Assembly (NCBI GenBank): GCA_023392225.1 | Contig: JAEVZM010000090.1 | Coordinates: 1 to 16,756 of the forward strand | Length of the DNA: 16,756 nucleotides | From: Pseudomonadota bacterium | GTDB taxonomy: Bacteria; Pseudomonadota; Alphaproteobacteria; Rhizobiales; Kaistiaceae | Direction of reading: 5' to 3' | The notes under the pieces: model-generated | The model's input: the letters and a program-made list of their open reading frames with translations, nothing else | What the model was told of the DNA's origin: nothing | Databases searched by the model: none | Position numbers and translations under genes: made by a program | Shown here: positions 1 through 7,202 of the stretch, piece after piece | How the letters are laid out: the number at the start of each line of letters is the position of its first letter | Position numbering within the stretch: the first letter of the stretch is position 1

Positions 1-1212
1 GTCCTGGAGAATGCGGATATCGGCGAGCGGATCGCCATGCACGACGAGGAGGTCGGCGAGGAATCCCGGCCGGATCTGGCCCAGCTCATCGCCGCGCTGC
101 ATCAGCGCGCCGCCGTGCCTGGTCGCCGCCATCAGCGTGTCGGCCGGCGAGAAGCCGAGGAAGTCGACGAAGTGCTCGAGGTCGCGGGCATTGGTGCCGA
201 TCGGGTTGGTGACGAAGGCGCCATAGTCGCCGCCCGGCAGCACCCGCACGCCGCGGCGCTGGAGGTCGCGCATGCAGGCGCGGGTGGTCTCGAGCTCGGT
301 CTCGAGGCTGCGGACCTTCGCCTCCGGCCAGTCGAGACCGTGGTCGCGGCCCTCCCGCAGCATGGTGATCGGCAGCCCGAGCGCCGGGGCGACGAACACG
401 CGATCCCGCGCCGCCTCGAGCATGTCGCGCGCCTCTTCATCCGCATGGACGGCGTGGTAGATGACCTCGACGCCCTGGCGGACGCACATCTTGACGCCCT
501 CGGAGCTGGTGCAGTGGGCGTTGACGGTCAGCCCACGCGCCTTGGCCACGGCGACCACGGCGGCGACCTCCTCCTCGGAGATGACCGTGGTCCGGTCGTC
601 GGCGTGCATGTGGCCCCAGTCGCGGTCGCCCGAGACGTTGATCTTGATGTTGTCGACGCCGTCCCGGGCGGCGAGGCGGACCTCCCGGGTGAATTCGGCC
701 GGCCCGTCGCAGGTGATGGTGAAGGCGAGGCTCCGCGGCAGGGAGAGGTAGTTGTTGTTGAGGTCGCCGAGATTGCCCGAGGGCGAGATCTCCTGGCTGG
801 CGGCCCGGATGCGCGGCCCCGTGAACAGGCCTCTCGTCACCGCGTCGCGGACGGCGACGTCGAGGCGCGGCTTGGCGGCGGCGGCGCTGTAGAGGCTGGT
901 GAAGCCCCGCTCCATCAGCATCTGGGCGTTGCGGAGCGAGATCAGCACATGGTCCTCGGGCTGGATCGCGACCACCTCGTGCATCGAGCGGATGTCGTTG
1001 AACGAGATGTGGCAGTGCGCCTCGGTGAGCCCCGGCATGATGGTGCAGCCGGTGCAGTCGAGCACCGTGGCATCGGCCGGGAGGGACGGAGGCAGGGCCG
1101 AACCCGGCACGACCGAGAGGATGCGGTCGTCCGCGACGGTCACGGTCGCGGCGAAGGACGGGCCGCCGCTGCCATCGAACACGGCGGCATTGATCAGGCT
1201 GGTGACGGTCAT
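1..1212 (-). CDS. Amidohydrolase family protein (metal-dependent, prolidase/imidazolonepropionase-like), C-terminus cut by window edge
   Basis: The 404 visible residues read into the left edge without a stop, so a short C-terminus is missing. The protein has the amidohydrolase plan. A small N-terminal beta domain comes first, then the HxH metal pair in EAHCHIS (His66, His68), a probable carbamylated lysine in DNIKINVSGD (Lys190), His233 in NAHCTS, His253 in IYHAVHADE, and the catalytic Asp329 in LPGGDYGAF. The C-terminal GFLADLLVVHGDPLADI is the returning beta-sandwich typical of the family. All six expected metal or catalytic positions are present, so the enzyme should be active as a binuclear hydrolase of an amide, lactam or ester. 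The ATG at 1212 follows a strong ribosome site (GGGAGGAG, four-base spacer). It is the last gene seen in the long minus-strand operon, 117 bases after the preceding stop. The substrate is not evident; hydrolysis of an N-acyl or lactam intermediate of the pathway is inference. Confidence 0.9.
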   Translation of the reverse strand, partial: MTVTSLINAAVFDGSGGPSFAATVTVADDRILSVVPGSALPPSLPADATVLDCTGCTIMPGLTEAHCHISFNDIRSMHEVVAIQPEDHVLISLRNAQMLMERGFTSLYSAAAAKPRLDVAVRDAVTRGLFTGPRIRAASQEISPSGNLGDLNNNYLSLPRSLAFTITCDGPAEFTREVRLAARDGVDNIKINVSGDRDWGHMHADDRTTVISEEEVAAVVAVAKARGLTVNAHCTSSEGVKMCVRQGVEVIYHAVHADEEARDMLEAARDRVFVAPALGLPITMLREGRDHGLDWPEAKVRSLETELETTRACMRDLQRRGVRVLPGGDYGAFVTNPIGTNARDLEHFVDFLGFSPADTLMAATRHGGALMQRGDELGQIRPGFLADLLVVHGDPLADIRILQD

Positions 1213-1265
1213 TTCGCTCCTCCCAGAACTCGGCGACCGACGCCAGCCTACAGCATCGTCCGGGC

Positions 1266-1291
1266 GCCGGTCTCGCGAAAGGCCGGTCTCG
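1266..1291. repeat. Short tandem direct repeat upstream of the amidohydrolase
   Basis: The ten-base word GCCGGTCTCG occurs at 1266-1275 and again at 1282-1291, a 16-base period with a six-base gap. It lies in the 117-base gap between the NTF2-like gene and the amidohydrolase, the widest gap inside the operon. It could be a protein or RNA binding site or simple chance in GC-rich DNA. No function is claimed. Confidence 0.4.
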
Positions 1292-1329
1292 TGTCGGGGG
1301 GGAGCGCCGCGCAGGCGCGTGTCAGTGCG

Positions 1330-1689
1330 TCAGGCGCGCGGGAACTGGTGGAAGGCCTTGCAGAGGACGCGCGGGCCGTCCGGATGGGCGCCGACCACCA
1401 GCATGTCGTGGTAACGGAAGCCGTTGAACAGCGTCTCGACGACGATCGTCGCCACGCTCTCCTCGATCACCACGCTGCGGACGACGAAGTCGCGGCCGCC
1501 GGCGCCGCGCCGCTCGGGGGCGCAGACGAAGGCGATCCAGCGATCGCGTGGCACGGAGATCCACTGGCCCTCGTCGAGGCCGGTGATCACCGCGCTGTCG
1601 GCGAAGAGCGCGGCGAGCCGTGCGGCGTCCTGGTCGGCGACGCCCTCGACATAGCCCCGGGCGGCGGCGATCGCGTCCTCGGGTCTCAC
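1330..1689 (-). CDS. Small NTF2-like (SnoaL / lumazine-binding-like) protein
   Basis: A 119-residue protein of the NTF2-like alpha+beta cone fold, close in style to the Lumazine_bd_2 group. The opening helix EDAIAAARGYVEGVADQDA is followed by LAALFADSAVITGLDEG and a basic/aromatic stretch RDRWIAFV. The chain ends with beta strands VATIVVETLFNGFRYHDML and the characteristic final strand VLCKAFHQFP. The start is a GTG at 1689 whose last two bases form the stop of the permease gene (GTGA overlap). No ribosome site is visible, so translation is probably coupled to the permease. Members of this fold may be isomerases, dehydratases, binding proteins or have no known activity, and I cannot assign a reaction. 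Its position between an importer and an amidohydrolase suggests an accessory catalytic step or a ligand-binding role in the same pathway. Confidence 0.85.
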   Translation of the reverse strand: MRPEDAIAAARGYVEGVADQDAARLAALFADSAVITGLDEGQWISVPRDRWIAFVCAPERRGAGGRDFVVRSVVIEESVATIVVETLFNGFRYHDMLVVGAHPDGPRVLCKAFHQFPRA

Positions 1690-2660
1690 TTGATGATGCC
1701 GATCTTCTTGCGGTCGATCGAGATGATCACCGCGGCGACGAGCACCGCGCCCTTGATGATGAGCTGGGTGTAGGAGGAGACGCCGGCCAGGTTGAGGCCG
1801 TTCGACAGCACCGCGATGATCAGCGCGCCGATGACGGTGCCGCCGACCCCGCCCATGCCGCCGGTGAGCGGCGTGCCGCCGATCACCACCGCGGCGATGA
1901 CGTCGAGCTCCAGCCCGGTGCCGGCGGTCGGGCTGCCGGCGCCCATCCGCGAGACCAGCACGATGCCGGCGAGGCCGGAGAAGATGCCGGCGAGCATGAA
2001 GGTGAGGATCTTCACCCGGTCGACCCGGATGCCCGAGCGCTGCGCCACCACCTCGCCGCCGCCGATGGCGACGATGCTGCGGCCGAGCACGGTGTGGTGC
2101 TGGATGAAATAGGCGATGGCGAAGGCGCCGATGGCGACGATGACGATGGTCGGGATGCCGGCGACGTCGCCCGAGCCGATCCAGCGCAGGAACGCGTCGC
2201 GCACCATGATCGGCCGGCCCTCGGTGATGTGCAGCATCGCGCCATGGCCGGCGACCAGCACGCCGAGCGTGACGATGAAGGACGGCACCTTGAGCTTCGC
2301 GTAGATGAAGCCGACCATCGCCCCGATCCGCGCGCCGACGACGAGGCCGGTCGGGATCGCGGCGATCCCCATCGACTGCATGAAGAAGGCGACGACCACC
2401 GAGGACAGCCCGACGACGCTGCCGACCGAGAGGTCGATCGAGCCCATCAGGATGACGAAGGTGCCGCCCATCGCCGCGATCGACAGCACCGCGGTCTGGC
2501 GCAGCACCGTCTCGAAGTTGCGGGCGGTGACGAACTGGTCGGAGAAGATGGCGAAGCCGACGCAGACGATGACGAGCACCATGAACGGGAAGTAGGCCCG
2601 CATCCGCTCGAGGGTGCTGCGATCCAGCGTCGAGGACTGGGGAGTGGAGGTGGAAACCAT
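1686..2660 (-). CDS. ABC sugar-type importer, permease subunit (RbsC family, BPD_transp_2)
   Basis: A 324-residue integral membrane protein, normal length for RbsC-type permeases. After a cytoplasmic N-terminus the first membrane helix is YFPFMVLVIVCVGFAIF (about 23-39). The family motif GSIDLSVGS lies at 73-81, followed by several hydrophobic helices. The conserved GGTPLTGGMGGVGGT segment (261-275) comes before the final pair of helices and SNGLNLAGVSSY. These match the permease of ribose/inositol/xylose class importers. It should form the homodimeric or paired channel for the adjacent binding protein and ATPase. The ATG at 2660 lies 15 bases after the ATPase stop. Its own stop overlaps the GTG of the next gene. 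Substrate cannot be read from the permease; a sugar, polyol or cyclitol is typical of the family. Confidence 0.95.
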   Translation of the reverse strand: MVSTSTPQSSTLDRSTLERMRAYFPFMVLVIVCVGFAIFSDQFVTARNFETVLRQTAVLSIAAMGGTFVILMGSIDLSVGSVVGLSSVVVAFFMQSMGIAAIPTGLVVGARIGAMVGFIYAKLKVPSFIVTLGVLVAGHGAMLHITEGRPIMVRDAFLRWIGSGDVAGIPTIVIVAIGAFAIAYFIQHHTVLGRSIVAIGGGEVVAQRSGIRVDRVKILTFMLAGIFSGLAGIVLVSRMGAGSPTAGTGLELDVIAAVVIGGTPLTGGMGGVGGTVIGALIIAVLSNGLNLAGVSSYTQLIIKGAVLVAAVIISIDRKKIGIIK

Positions 2661-2675
2661 GGCGACCCGGTTGGT

Positions 2676-4208
2676 TCAGAGCATAGCGTTGATGAGATTG
2701 GTCTCGGTGATGTCGGCGCCCTCGAAGCGGCCCGACACCCGGCCGTGGCGAATGGTGATCACGACATCGGAGATGCGGACCACCACCGCCCTGTCCTCCG
2801 AGGCCATGAGCACGGCAAGCTGGTTCTTCTCGCGGAGCGAGCGCAGCAGCTCGTAGATCTCGAACTTGACGCCGACATCGACGCCGCGCGTCGGGTTGTT
2901 GAGAAGGATGAGGCGCGGGCCGATGGCGAACCACTTCGCCAGCAGCACCTTCTGCTTGTTGCCGCCGCTGAGCTCGCGCACCGCCGCGGCGGGGCCGCGC
3001 GCCTTGATGCGGAACGTACGGAAGCCCTCCTCGGCCATCGCCTGCTCGCGGGCGCGATCGAGAAGGATCCCCTTCCTGAGGCGGCTGAGGCTGGCGAGGC
3101 CGATATTGGTGCGGATGTCGAAGGTGTCGATCAGGCCCTCGACGGCGCGCTCCTTCGGCACCATCGCGATGCCGCGGGCGATCGCGGCGTCGACCCCGGC
3201 CGGCGCGAAGCTCTCGCCCTCGATCCGCATCGTGCCGCCGGTCACCGGCCGGACGCCGAAGATCGCCTCGAGGATCTCGTCGGCGCCGGAGCCGGCGAGG
3301 CCGGCGAGCGTCACCGTCTGGCCGCGCCGCACCGCGAGCGAGACGTCTGCGAAGCCGGCGCCGGAGAGGTTCTCGACCTCGAAGGCGATGGGCGCGGCGG
3401 CATCGGCCGCCGGCCGCTCCCAGTCCTCGAGGTCGCGCCCGACCATCAGCGCGGAGAGCTTCGGCTCGTCGAGCTCGGCCGCCGGCATCATCGCCACCTC
3501 GGTGCCGTCCTTCATGACGCACACGGTGTCGCACAGGCGGAAGATTTCCTGGAGGCGGTGCGAGACATAGACGATGCCCACCCCCTCGGCGCGGAGCTGC
3601 GCCATCGCCGCCTGAAGCGTCTCGACGTCGTCATGGTCGAGCGAGGCGGTGATCTCGTCGAGCAGCAGCACCCGCGGGCGGGTGGAGAGGGCGCGGGCGA
3701 ACTCGACCATCTTCTGCGCCGACGGCGACAGGGCGCGCATCGGCTGGCGCGGGTCGATCCTGAGGCGCAGCCGCTTGAGCAGCGCGTCGGTCTCGGCATA
3801 GAGCCGGCGCCAGTTGACGCGACCGAGCTGGCTGAAGCCGTCCATCCTGCCGACGAAGACGTTCTCGGCGACCGTGACGTTGGGCAGGATGTTGAATTCC
3901 TGGTGGACCATCGACACGCCGGCGGCGACCGCCGCGGCCGGTGACGATGGCTGGTAGGCCTTGCCGCCGACCATCATGGTCCCGGCGTCGGGCCGCACCT
4001 CGCCGGCGAGGACCTTGAAGACGGTCGACTTGCCGGCGCCGTTCTCGCCGCACAGCGCCAGCGACTCGCCGGGCTTCAGCGTGAACGAGATGTCGTTGAT
4101 GGCCCGGATCGGGCCGTAGCTCTTCTCGAGCCCCTCGACCCGGAGGAGAACCGCCGGCGCGGCTTCGGCCACGCGTTGCTGCACGTCGAGAGTGGCGCCG
4201 GCGGTCAT
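2676..4208 (-). CDS. ABC sugar-type importer, duplicated ATP-binding subunit (RbsA/MglA family)
   Basis: A 510-residue protein with two nucleotide-binding domains in tandem, as in RbsA/MglA. Domain 1 has Walker A GENGAGKST (54-62), Q-loop VHQE (101-104), an RbsA-like signature LSPSAQKMVE (160-169), Walker B VLLLDE (180-185) and H-loop His217 (YVSHR). Domain 2 has a degenerate P-loop GLAGSGADE (303-311), which is usual for this family, and a good signature LSGGNKQKV (413-421). However, its Walker B reads LILLNNPTRGVD, so the expected Asp-Glu pair is Asn-Asn (437-438). Domain 2 is therefore probably unable to hydrolyse ATP and domain 1 would power transport. The gene sits 11 bases after the binding-protein stop and 15 before the permease. 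Importer assignment is firm and substrate is unknown. Confidence 0.95.
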   Translation of the reverse strand: MTAGATLDVQQRVAEAAPAVLLRVEGLEKSYGPIRAINDISFTLKPGESLALCGENGAGKSTVFKVLAGEVRPDAGTMMVGGKAYQPSSPAAAVAAGVSMVHQEFNILPNVTVAENVFVGRMDGFSQLGRVNWRRLYAETDALLKRLRLRIDPRQPMRALSPSAQKMVEFARALSTRPRVLLLDEITASLDHDDVETLQAAMAQLRAEGVGIVYVSHRLQEIFRLCDTVCVMKDGTEVAMMPAAELDEPKLSALMVGRDLEDWERPAADAAAPIAFEVENLSGAGFADVSLAVRRGQTVTLAGLAGSGADEILEAIFGVRPVTGGTMRIEGESFAPAGVDAAIARGIAMVPKERAVEGLIDTFDIRTNIGLASLSRLRKGILLDRAREQAMAEEGFRTFRIKARGPAAAVRELSGGNKQKVLLAKWFAIGPRLILLNNPTRGVDVGVKFEIYELLRSLREKNQLAVLMASEDRAVVVRISDVVITIRHGRVSGRFEGADITETNLINAML

Positions 4209-4219
4209 GGTGTCGTCCG

Positions 4220-5251
4220 TTACGGCTTGATGACGTTGAAGACGTCGGCGTGGTTGACCGAGGGGTCGGCGGTCTTGCTGATCGCGTTCCAGTCGACCAG
4301 CGACTTGCCGTCCTTGAGCGGATCGATGATCTTGGCGCGATAGTCGGCGATGCCGTCCTTGGTCAGGTAGTAGAGGCTCATCTCGTAGACCGGCTGGTCG
4401 GTCTCGTGACCGTTGAGATGGTCGTGGATGATGGTGATGCCGTAGCCGCCCATGACCCAGTGGCCACCGGCGAGCATCGACAGCTTGCCCTCGTCGAGCG
4501 CGTCGAGCGCCGCCTCGGTGATGTCGATGCCGGCGAGCTTGATGCCCTCGCGGCCGGCGTTCTCGATCGAGACGATGGCGCCGAGGAGGGGATCGGAGCC
4601 CGCGCCCCAGACGCCGTCGATGTCGCTGAAGCGGGTGAGGAAGTCCTCCATCACCGTCTGGCCCTTGGCGAGCGTCCAGTCGGTGTACTGGATGTCGAGC
4701 AGCTCGACCTCGGGATGCTCGGCGGCGGCCTTCTTGAGGCCGTCATTGCGGGCTTCCGAGGTGGAGATTCCCGGCACGCCGCCGATGCCGACGAGCTTGG
4801 TCACCCCGTCCGTCTCGATGAGATGCTTGGCGACGTTGTAGCCGGCGGTCTCGTCGTCGAGCTTGATGAAGGCGAGGTAGTTCGGAACGTCGGCCGGCTC
4901 GAGCCCGGGATAGGTGTCGGTGACCACCACCGGCACGCCGGCCTTGTCGAGCAGCTCGATCGCCTGGATGCCGAGCGGCTCGCTGAGCGGGGTGAGGATG
5001 ATACCCTTCACGCCGGCATTGACCAGCGTCTCGATGTCGGAGAGCTGCTTGTCCTCACGGCTCTGGGCGTCGGTGACGATCAGCTCGTAGCCATAGGCAT
5101 CGGCGGCGCTCTGGGCGAAGTTGACGTAGTCGACCCAGAACGCGTCGTTCAGCGTCGTCATCGGCATGCCGATCTTCGGCTTGTCCTGGGCGACGGAAGC
5201 CGAGGCGACGACAGAGAACCCAACGGCGGCAATCGCGAATAGCTTTCGCAT
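4220..5251 (-). CDS. Sugar-type ABC importer, periplasmic substrate-binding protein (Peripla_BP_4 class)
   Basis: A 343-residue exported protein. Residues 1-21 form a Sec signal peptide (MRKLF, hydrophobic core AIAAVGFSVVAS, likely cleavage ASVA-QD). The mature part is a type I periplasmic binding fold. It opens with KIGMPMTTLNDAFWVDYVN, continues with the SDIETLVNAGVKGIILTPLS segment that ends the second strand-helix unit, then VPVVVTDT, a middle hinge region and GVWGAGSDPLLGAIVSIENAG plus KLAGIDITEAAL in the second lobe. This is the RbsB-like group that binds monosaccharides, polyols and autoinducer-type furanoses. Aromatic and Asp residues near the start (Phe-Trp, Asp) are placed where sugar stacking occurs in relatives. 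Start ATG 5251 follows AAGGAG with a seven-base spacer. The gene is 36 bases after the Gfo/Idh stop. Its ligand would identify the pathway substrate. Confidence 0.95.
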   Translation of the reverse strand: MRKLFAIAAVGFSVVASASVAQDKPKIGMPMTTLNDAFWVDYVNFAQSAADAYGYELIVTDAQSREDKQLSDIETLVNAGVKGIILTPLSEPLGIQAIELLDKAGVPVVVTDTYPGLEPADVPNYLAFIKLDDETAGYNVAKHLIETDGVTKLVGIGGVPGISTSEARNDGLKKAAAEHPEVELLDIQYTDWTLAKGQTVMEDFLTRFSDIDGVWGAGSDPLLGAIVSIENAGREGIKLAGIDITEAALDALDEGKLSMLAGGHWVMGGYGITIIHDHLNGHETDQPVYEMSLYYLTKDGIADYRAKIIDPLKDGKSLVDWNAISKTADPSVNHADVFNVIKP

Positions 5252-5287
5252 TCCCCTTCTCCTTTGTTTTGCAGCCGGTGCCGAGGA

Positions 5288-6298
5288 CTAGAGCTCGATC
5301 CGGCGCCCCTCTTTGGAAGACCGATAGGTGGCCTCCACGATCTCGACGATGCGTCGCGCCTCGCCGCCATCGGCAGCGAGGGGCGAATTCCCCTTGATCG
5401 CATCGACGAAGTTCGCGACGGAGCGCGCGACCGTCTCCGGCCATGCCACCACCGCGACCTCCTCCGTGGCCCAGCGCCCGTCGCGGAAGACCATCAGCTC
5501 GGGCTCGCTGGAAAACTTCTCGAAATGCGCCTCGAGGCCCGGGATGCGGACCAGCGCATCGGCGGTCACCGCCTCGACCGAGTCGTCGAAGACGCCGGCC
5601 GGCGCGAAGTAGCCGGCCTCGATCACGGCGCGGCCGCCGTCGCGGAACTCGAGGACGACGATTCCGACATTCTCGCCGACGCCGTGCGGGTCGTCGGTGT
5701 CGAGCCGGGCGGTGACGGCGGCCACCTCGCCCATGATCGAGCGGGCGACATAGAAGCGGTGGAACCCGGCGTCGAAGAGAAGCCCGCCGCCGGTGAGGTC
5801 GGGATCGGCGCGCCATCCGCCGAGCTTGCCGCCGATGGCGAGCTTGAGGCGGAGCACGGTCGGCCGCGGCAGGCGCCCCTCGGCGATCGCCTCGCGCAGC
5901 CAGATATGCGGCGGATAGAACAGCTGGTTGTGGCTCGCGCCGAACAGGACGCCCTTCTTGCCGGCGAGCGCGACGAGGTCGTCCGCCTCGGCGGTGGTGA
6001 CCGTCACCGGCTTCTCGACGAGCACGTGCCGGCCGCGTTCGAGCGCCTTCCGGCAGAGGCCGTGGTGGAACTTGTGCGGCACGCAGATGATGATCGCGTC
6101 GACATCGGCACCGGCGATCAGCGCGTCGGCCGTGGCGAAGCCCTCGGCGCCGGTCGCCTTCACGGTCGCGGCGAGGAGGTCCTTGTCGAAGTCGGCGACC
6201 GCGGCGAGCGTGGCGCCCTCGGCGGCGAGGACCCCGTTCACCTGGTGGCGGCCAACCTCGCCAAGGCCGATCACGCCGACCTTCACCGCAGACGTCAT
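5288..6298 (-). CDS. Gfo/Idh/MocA family NAD(P)-dependent oxidoreductase
   Basis: A 336-residue enzyme of normal length. The N-terminal Rossmann domain has VGVIGLGEVGRHQ (dinucleotide loop GLGEVG, 11-16), an acidic residue at the end of strand 2 (ADFD) and the family EKP motif with catalytic Lys96 (LVEKPVT). The C-terminal GFO_IDH_MocA domain has the substrate motif GGGLLFDAGFH (170-180), with Asp176 and His180 in the places of the usual catalytic DxxxH. This family includes myo- and scyllo-inositol dehydrogenases (IolG, IolX, IolW), glucose-fructose oxidoreductase and rhizopine MocA. A dehydrogenase for a ring or sugar hydroxyl therefore fits beside an IolD-type enzyme. The ATG at 6298 overlaps the stop of the isomerase gene (ATGA), so the two are translationally coupled. 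The exact substrate is not shown by the sequence. Confidence 0.93.
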   Translation of the reverse strand: MTSAVKVGVIGLGEVGRHQVNGVLAAEGATLAAVADFDKDLLAATVKATGAEGFATADALIAGADVDAIIICVPHKFHHGLCRKALERGRHVLVEKPVTVTTAEADDLVALAGKKGVLFGASHNQLFYPPHIWLREAIAEGRLPRPTVLRLKLAIGGKLGGWRADPDLTGGGLLFDAGFHRFYVARSIMGEVAAVTARLDTDDPHGVGENVGIVVLEFRDGGRAVIEAGYFAPAGVFDDSVEAVTADALVRIPGLEAHFEKFSSEPELMVFRDGRWATEEVAVVAWPETVARSVANFVDAIKGNSPLAADGGEARRIVEIVEATYRSSKEGRRIEL

Positions 6299-7191
6299 GC
6301 GAACATTCCTTCGGGGATGAACTCTTCGAGGGCGACGAGCTGCTCCATCGACAGGGCCGAAGCGCGCGCCGGGTCGGACTTCAGGATCGTCCGGTAGTAA
6401 CGATAGGATTCGAACTCGACCGACATGACGCCGCGATAGCCGACCGCGTCGAGGCTGGCGAAGAACGCCGGCCAGTCGACCAGCCCCTCGCCGATCAGCG
6501 GGAAGATGAACTCCCGGCCGTCATGGCCCGGCGTGCCGGCGACGTCCTTGATGTGGACGTGCCGGATGTAGGGCGCGAGCGCGCGGATCGCCCAATCCAT
6601 GTCGTCGCGGGCGAGGGCGAAGTGGCTCGGGTCGAAATTGATGGCGAAGCCGGGATGCGTGCCGAAGCGGCGGAGCACCGGACCGGTCGAGTGGAGGTCG
6701 TGCGACAGCCCGCCCCAGCAGGGCTCGAGCGCGGCGACCGAGCCGACCTCGGCGACGCCGTCGAGGAGGCGCTCCATGGCGTCGAGGACGATGCGCCACG
6801 CCTCGCCCTCGGGCATGGCGGTGCCGACGGCGACATGGTCGGATTCCCACCGGGTCGGGCCGGTCAGCACGTTGACGATGCCGATGCCGTTCCGCGCTGC
6901 CGCCCGGGCCGCGTCGACGGTGAGCTTGACGCGCTCGGCCACGACGGCGGGATCGCGATGGAGCAGATCCTGCTGGACGACGATCTCGGAGACCTCGAGC
7001 CCGGCCCGGCGGGTGGTGGCGACGACGTCGTCGAGCTCCCGGTCCGACATCCGGCGCGGGTCGAAATGGGCGAGCGTCCATTCAACCGTCGCATAGCCCT
7101 GCCCGGCGAGGTGTTGGGCGACCTTCTCGGCCGGCCAGGTCTCGTAGTCGAGGGCGGCGAGAAAGCCCCAGCGTGGGTATCGGGGGGTCAC
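6295..7191 (-). CDS. Sugar phosphate isomerase/epimerase-like TIM-barrel protein (AP_endonuc_2 family)
   Basis: A 298-residue TIM barrel of the xylose-isomerase-like superfamily (IolE, IolI, Hyi, tagatose 3-epimerase relatives). The four expected metal ligands are visible: Glu156 (AALEPCWG), Asp187 with His190 (NFDPSH), His213 (HVHIKD) and Glu259 (SVEFES). It is not obviously IolE, because the N-terminal GWRNDD-type segment of inosose dehydratases is absent, but it could perform an isomerase, epimerase or dehydratase step on a keto-sugar or inosose. I chose the GTG at 7191. It lies ten bases after the aminotransferase stop, is preceded by AAGGGAG, and gives the family's normal start (PRWGF first strand). 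An in-frame ATG at 7245 would add 18 residues inside the aminotransferase gene and lacks support. The stop overlaps the next ATG. Confidence 0.9.
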   Translation of the reverse strand: MTPRYPRWGFLAALDYETWPAEKVAQHLAGQGYATVEWTLAHFDPRRMSDRELDDVVATTRRAGLEVSEIVVQQDLLHRDPAVVAERVKLTVDAARAAARNGIGIVNVLTGPTRWESDHVAVGTAMPEGEAWRIVLDAMERLLDGVAEVGSVAALEPCWGGLSHDLHSTGPVLRRFGTHPGFAINFDPSHFALARDDMDWAIRALAPYIRHVHIKDVAGTPGHDGREFIFPLIGEGLVDWPAFFASLDAVGYRGVMSVEFESYRYYRTILKSDPARASALSMEQLVALEEFIPEGMFA

Positions 7192-7195
7192 GGCG

Positions 7196-7202
7196 CTCCC
7201 TT
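7196..7202 (-). promoter_or_regulatory. Ribosome binding site deciding the GTG start of the isomerase gene
   Basis: On the minus strand AAGGGAG lies directly after the aminotransferase TGA, four bases before GTG 7191. It supports this start over the upstream in-frame ATG at 7245 and implies reinitiation by ribosomes finishing the aminotransferase. Confidence 0.65.

Noticed and set aside
1330..3534. A 734-codon minus-strand frame reading through ATPase, permease and NTF2-like regions
   Set aside because: Only the last 119 codons form a real protein. The upstream part is out of frame with the permease and ATPase and is Arg-rich nonsense, so no fusion exists.
37..3944. Long plus-strand open frames (578 and 774 codons) opposite the operon
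   Set aside because: Their products are low-complexity Asp/Arg/Ala/His-rich without any fold motif, while the minus strand encodes recognisable enzymes throughout. They are GC-rich antisense shadows.
6295..7191. Calling the isomerase IolE
   Set aside because: The metal ligands fit the shared superfamily, but the IolE-specific N-terminal segment is not seen, so a specific name is not supported.
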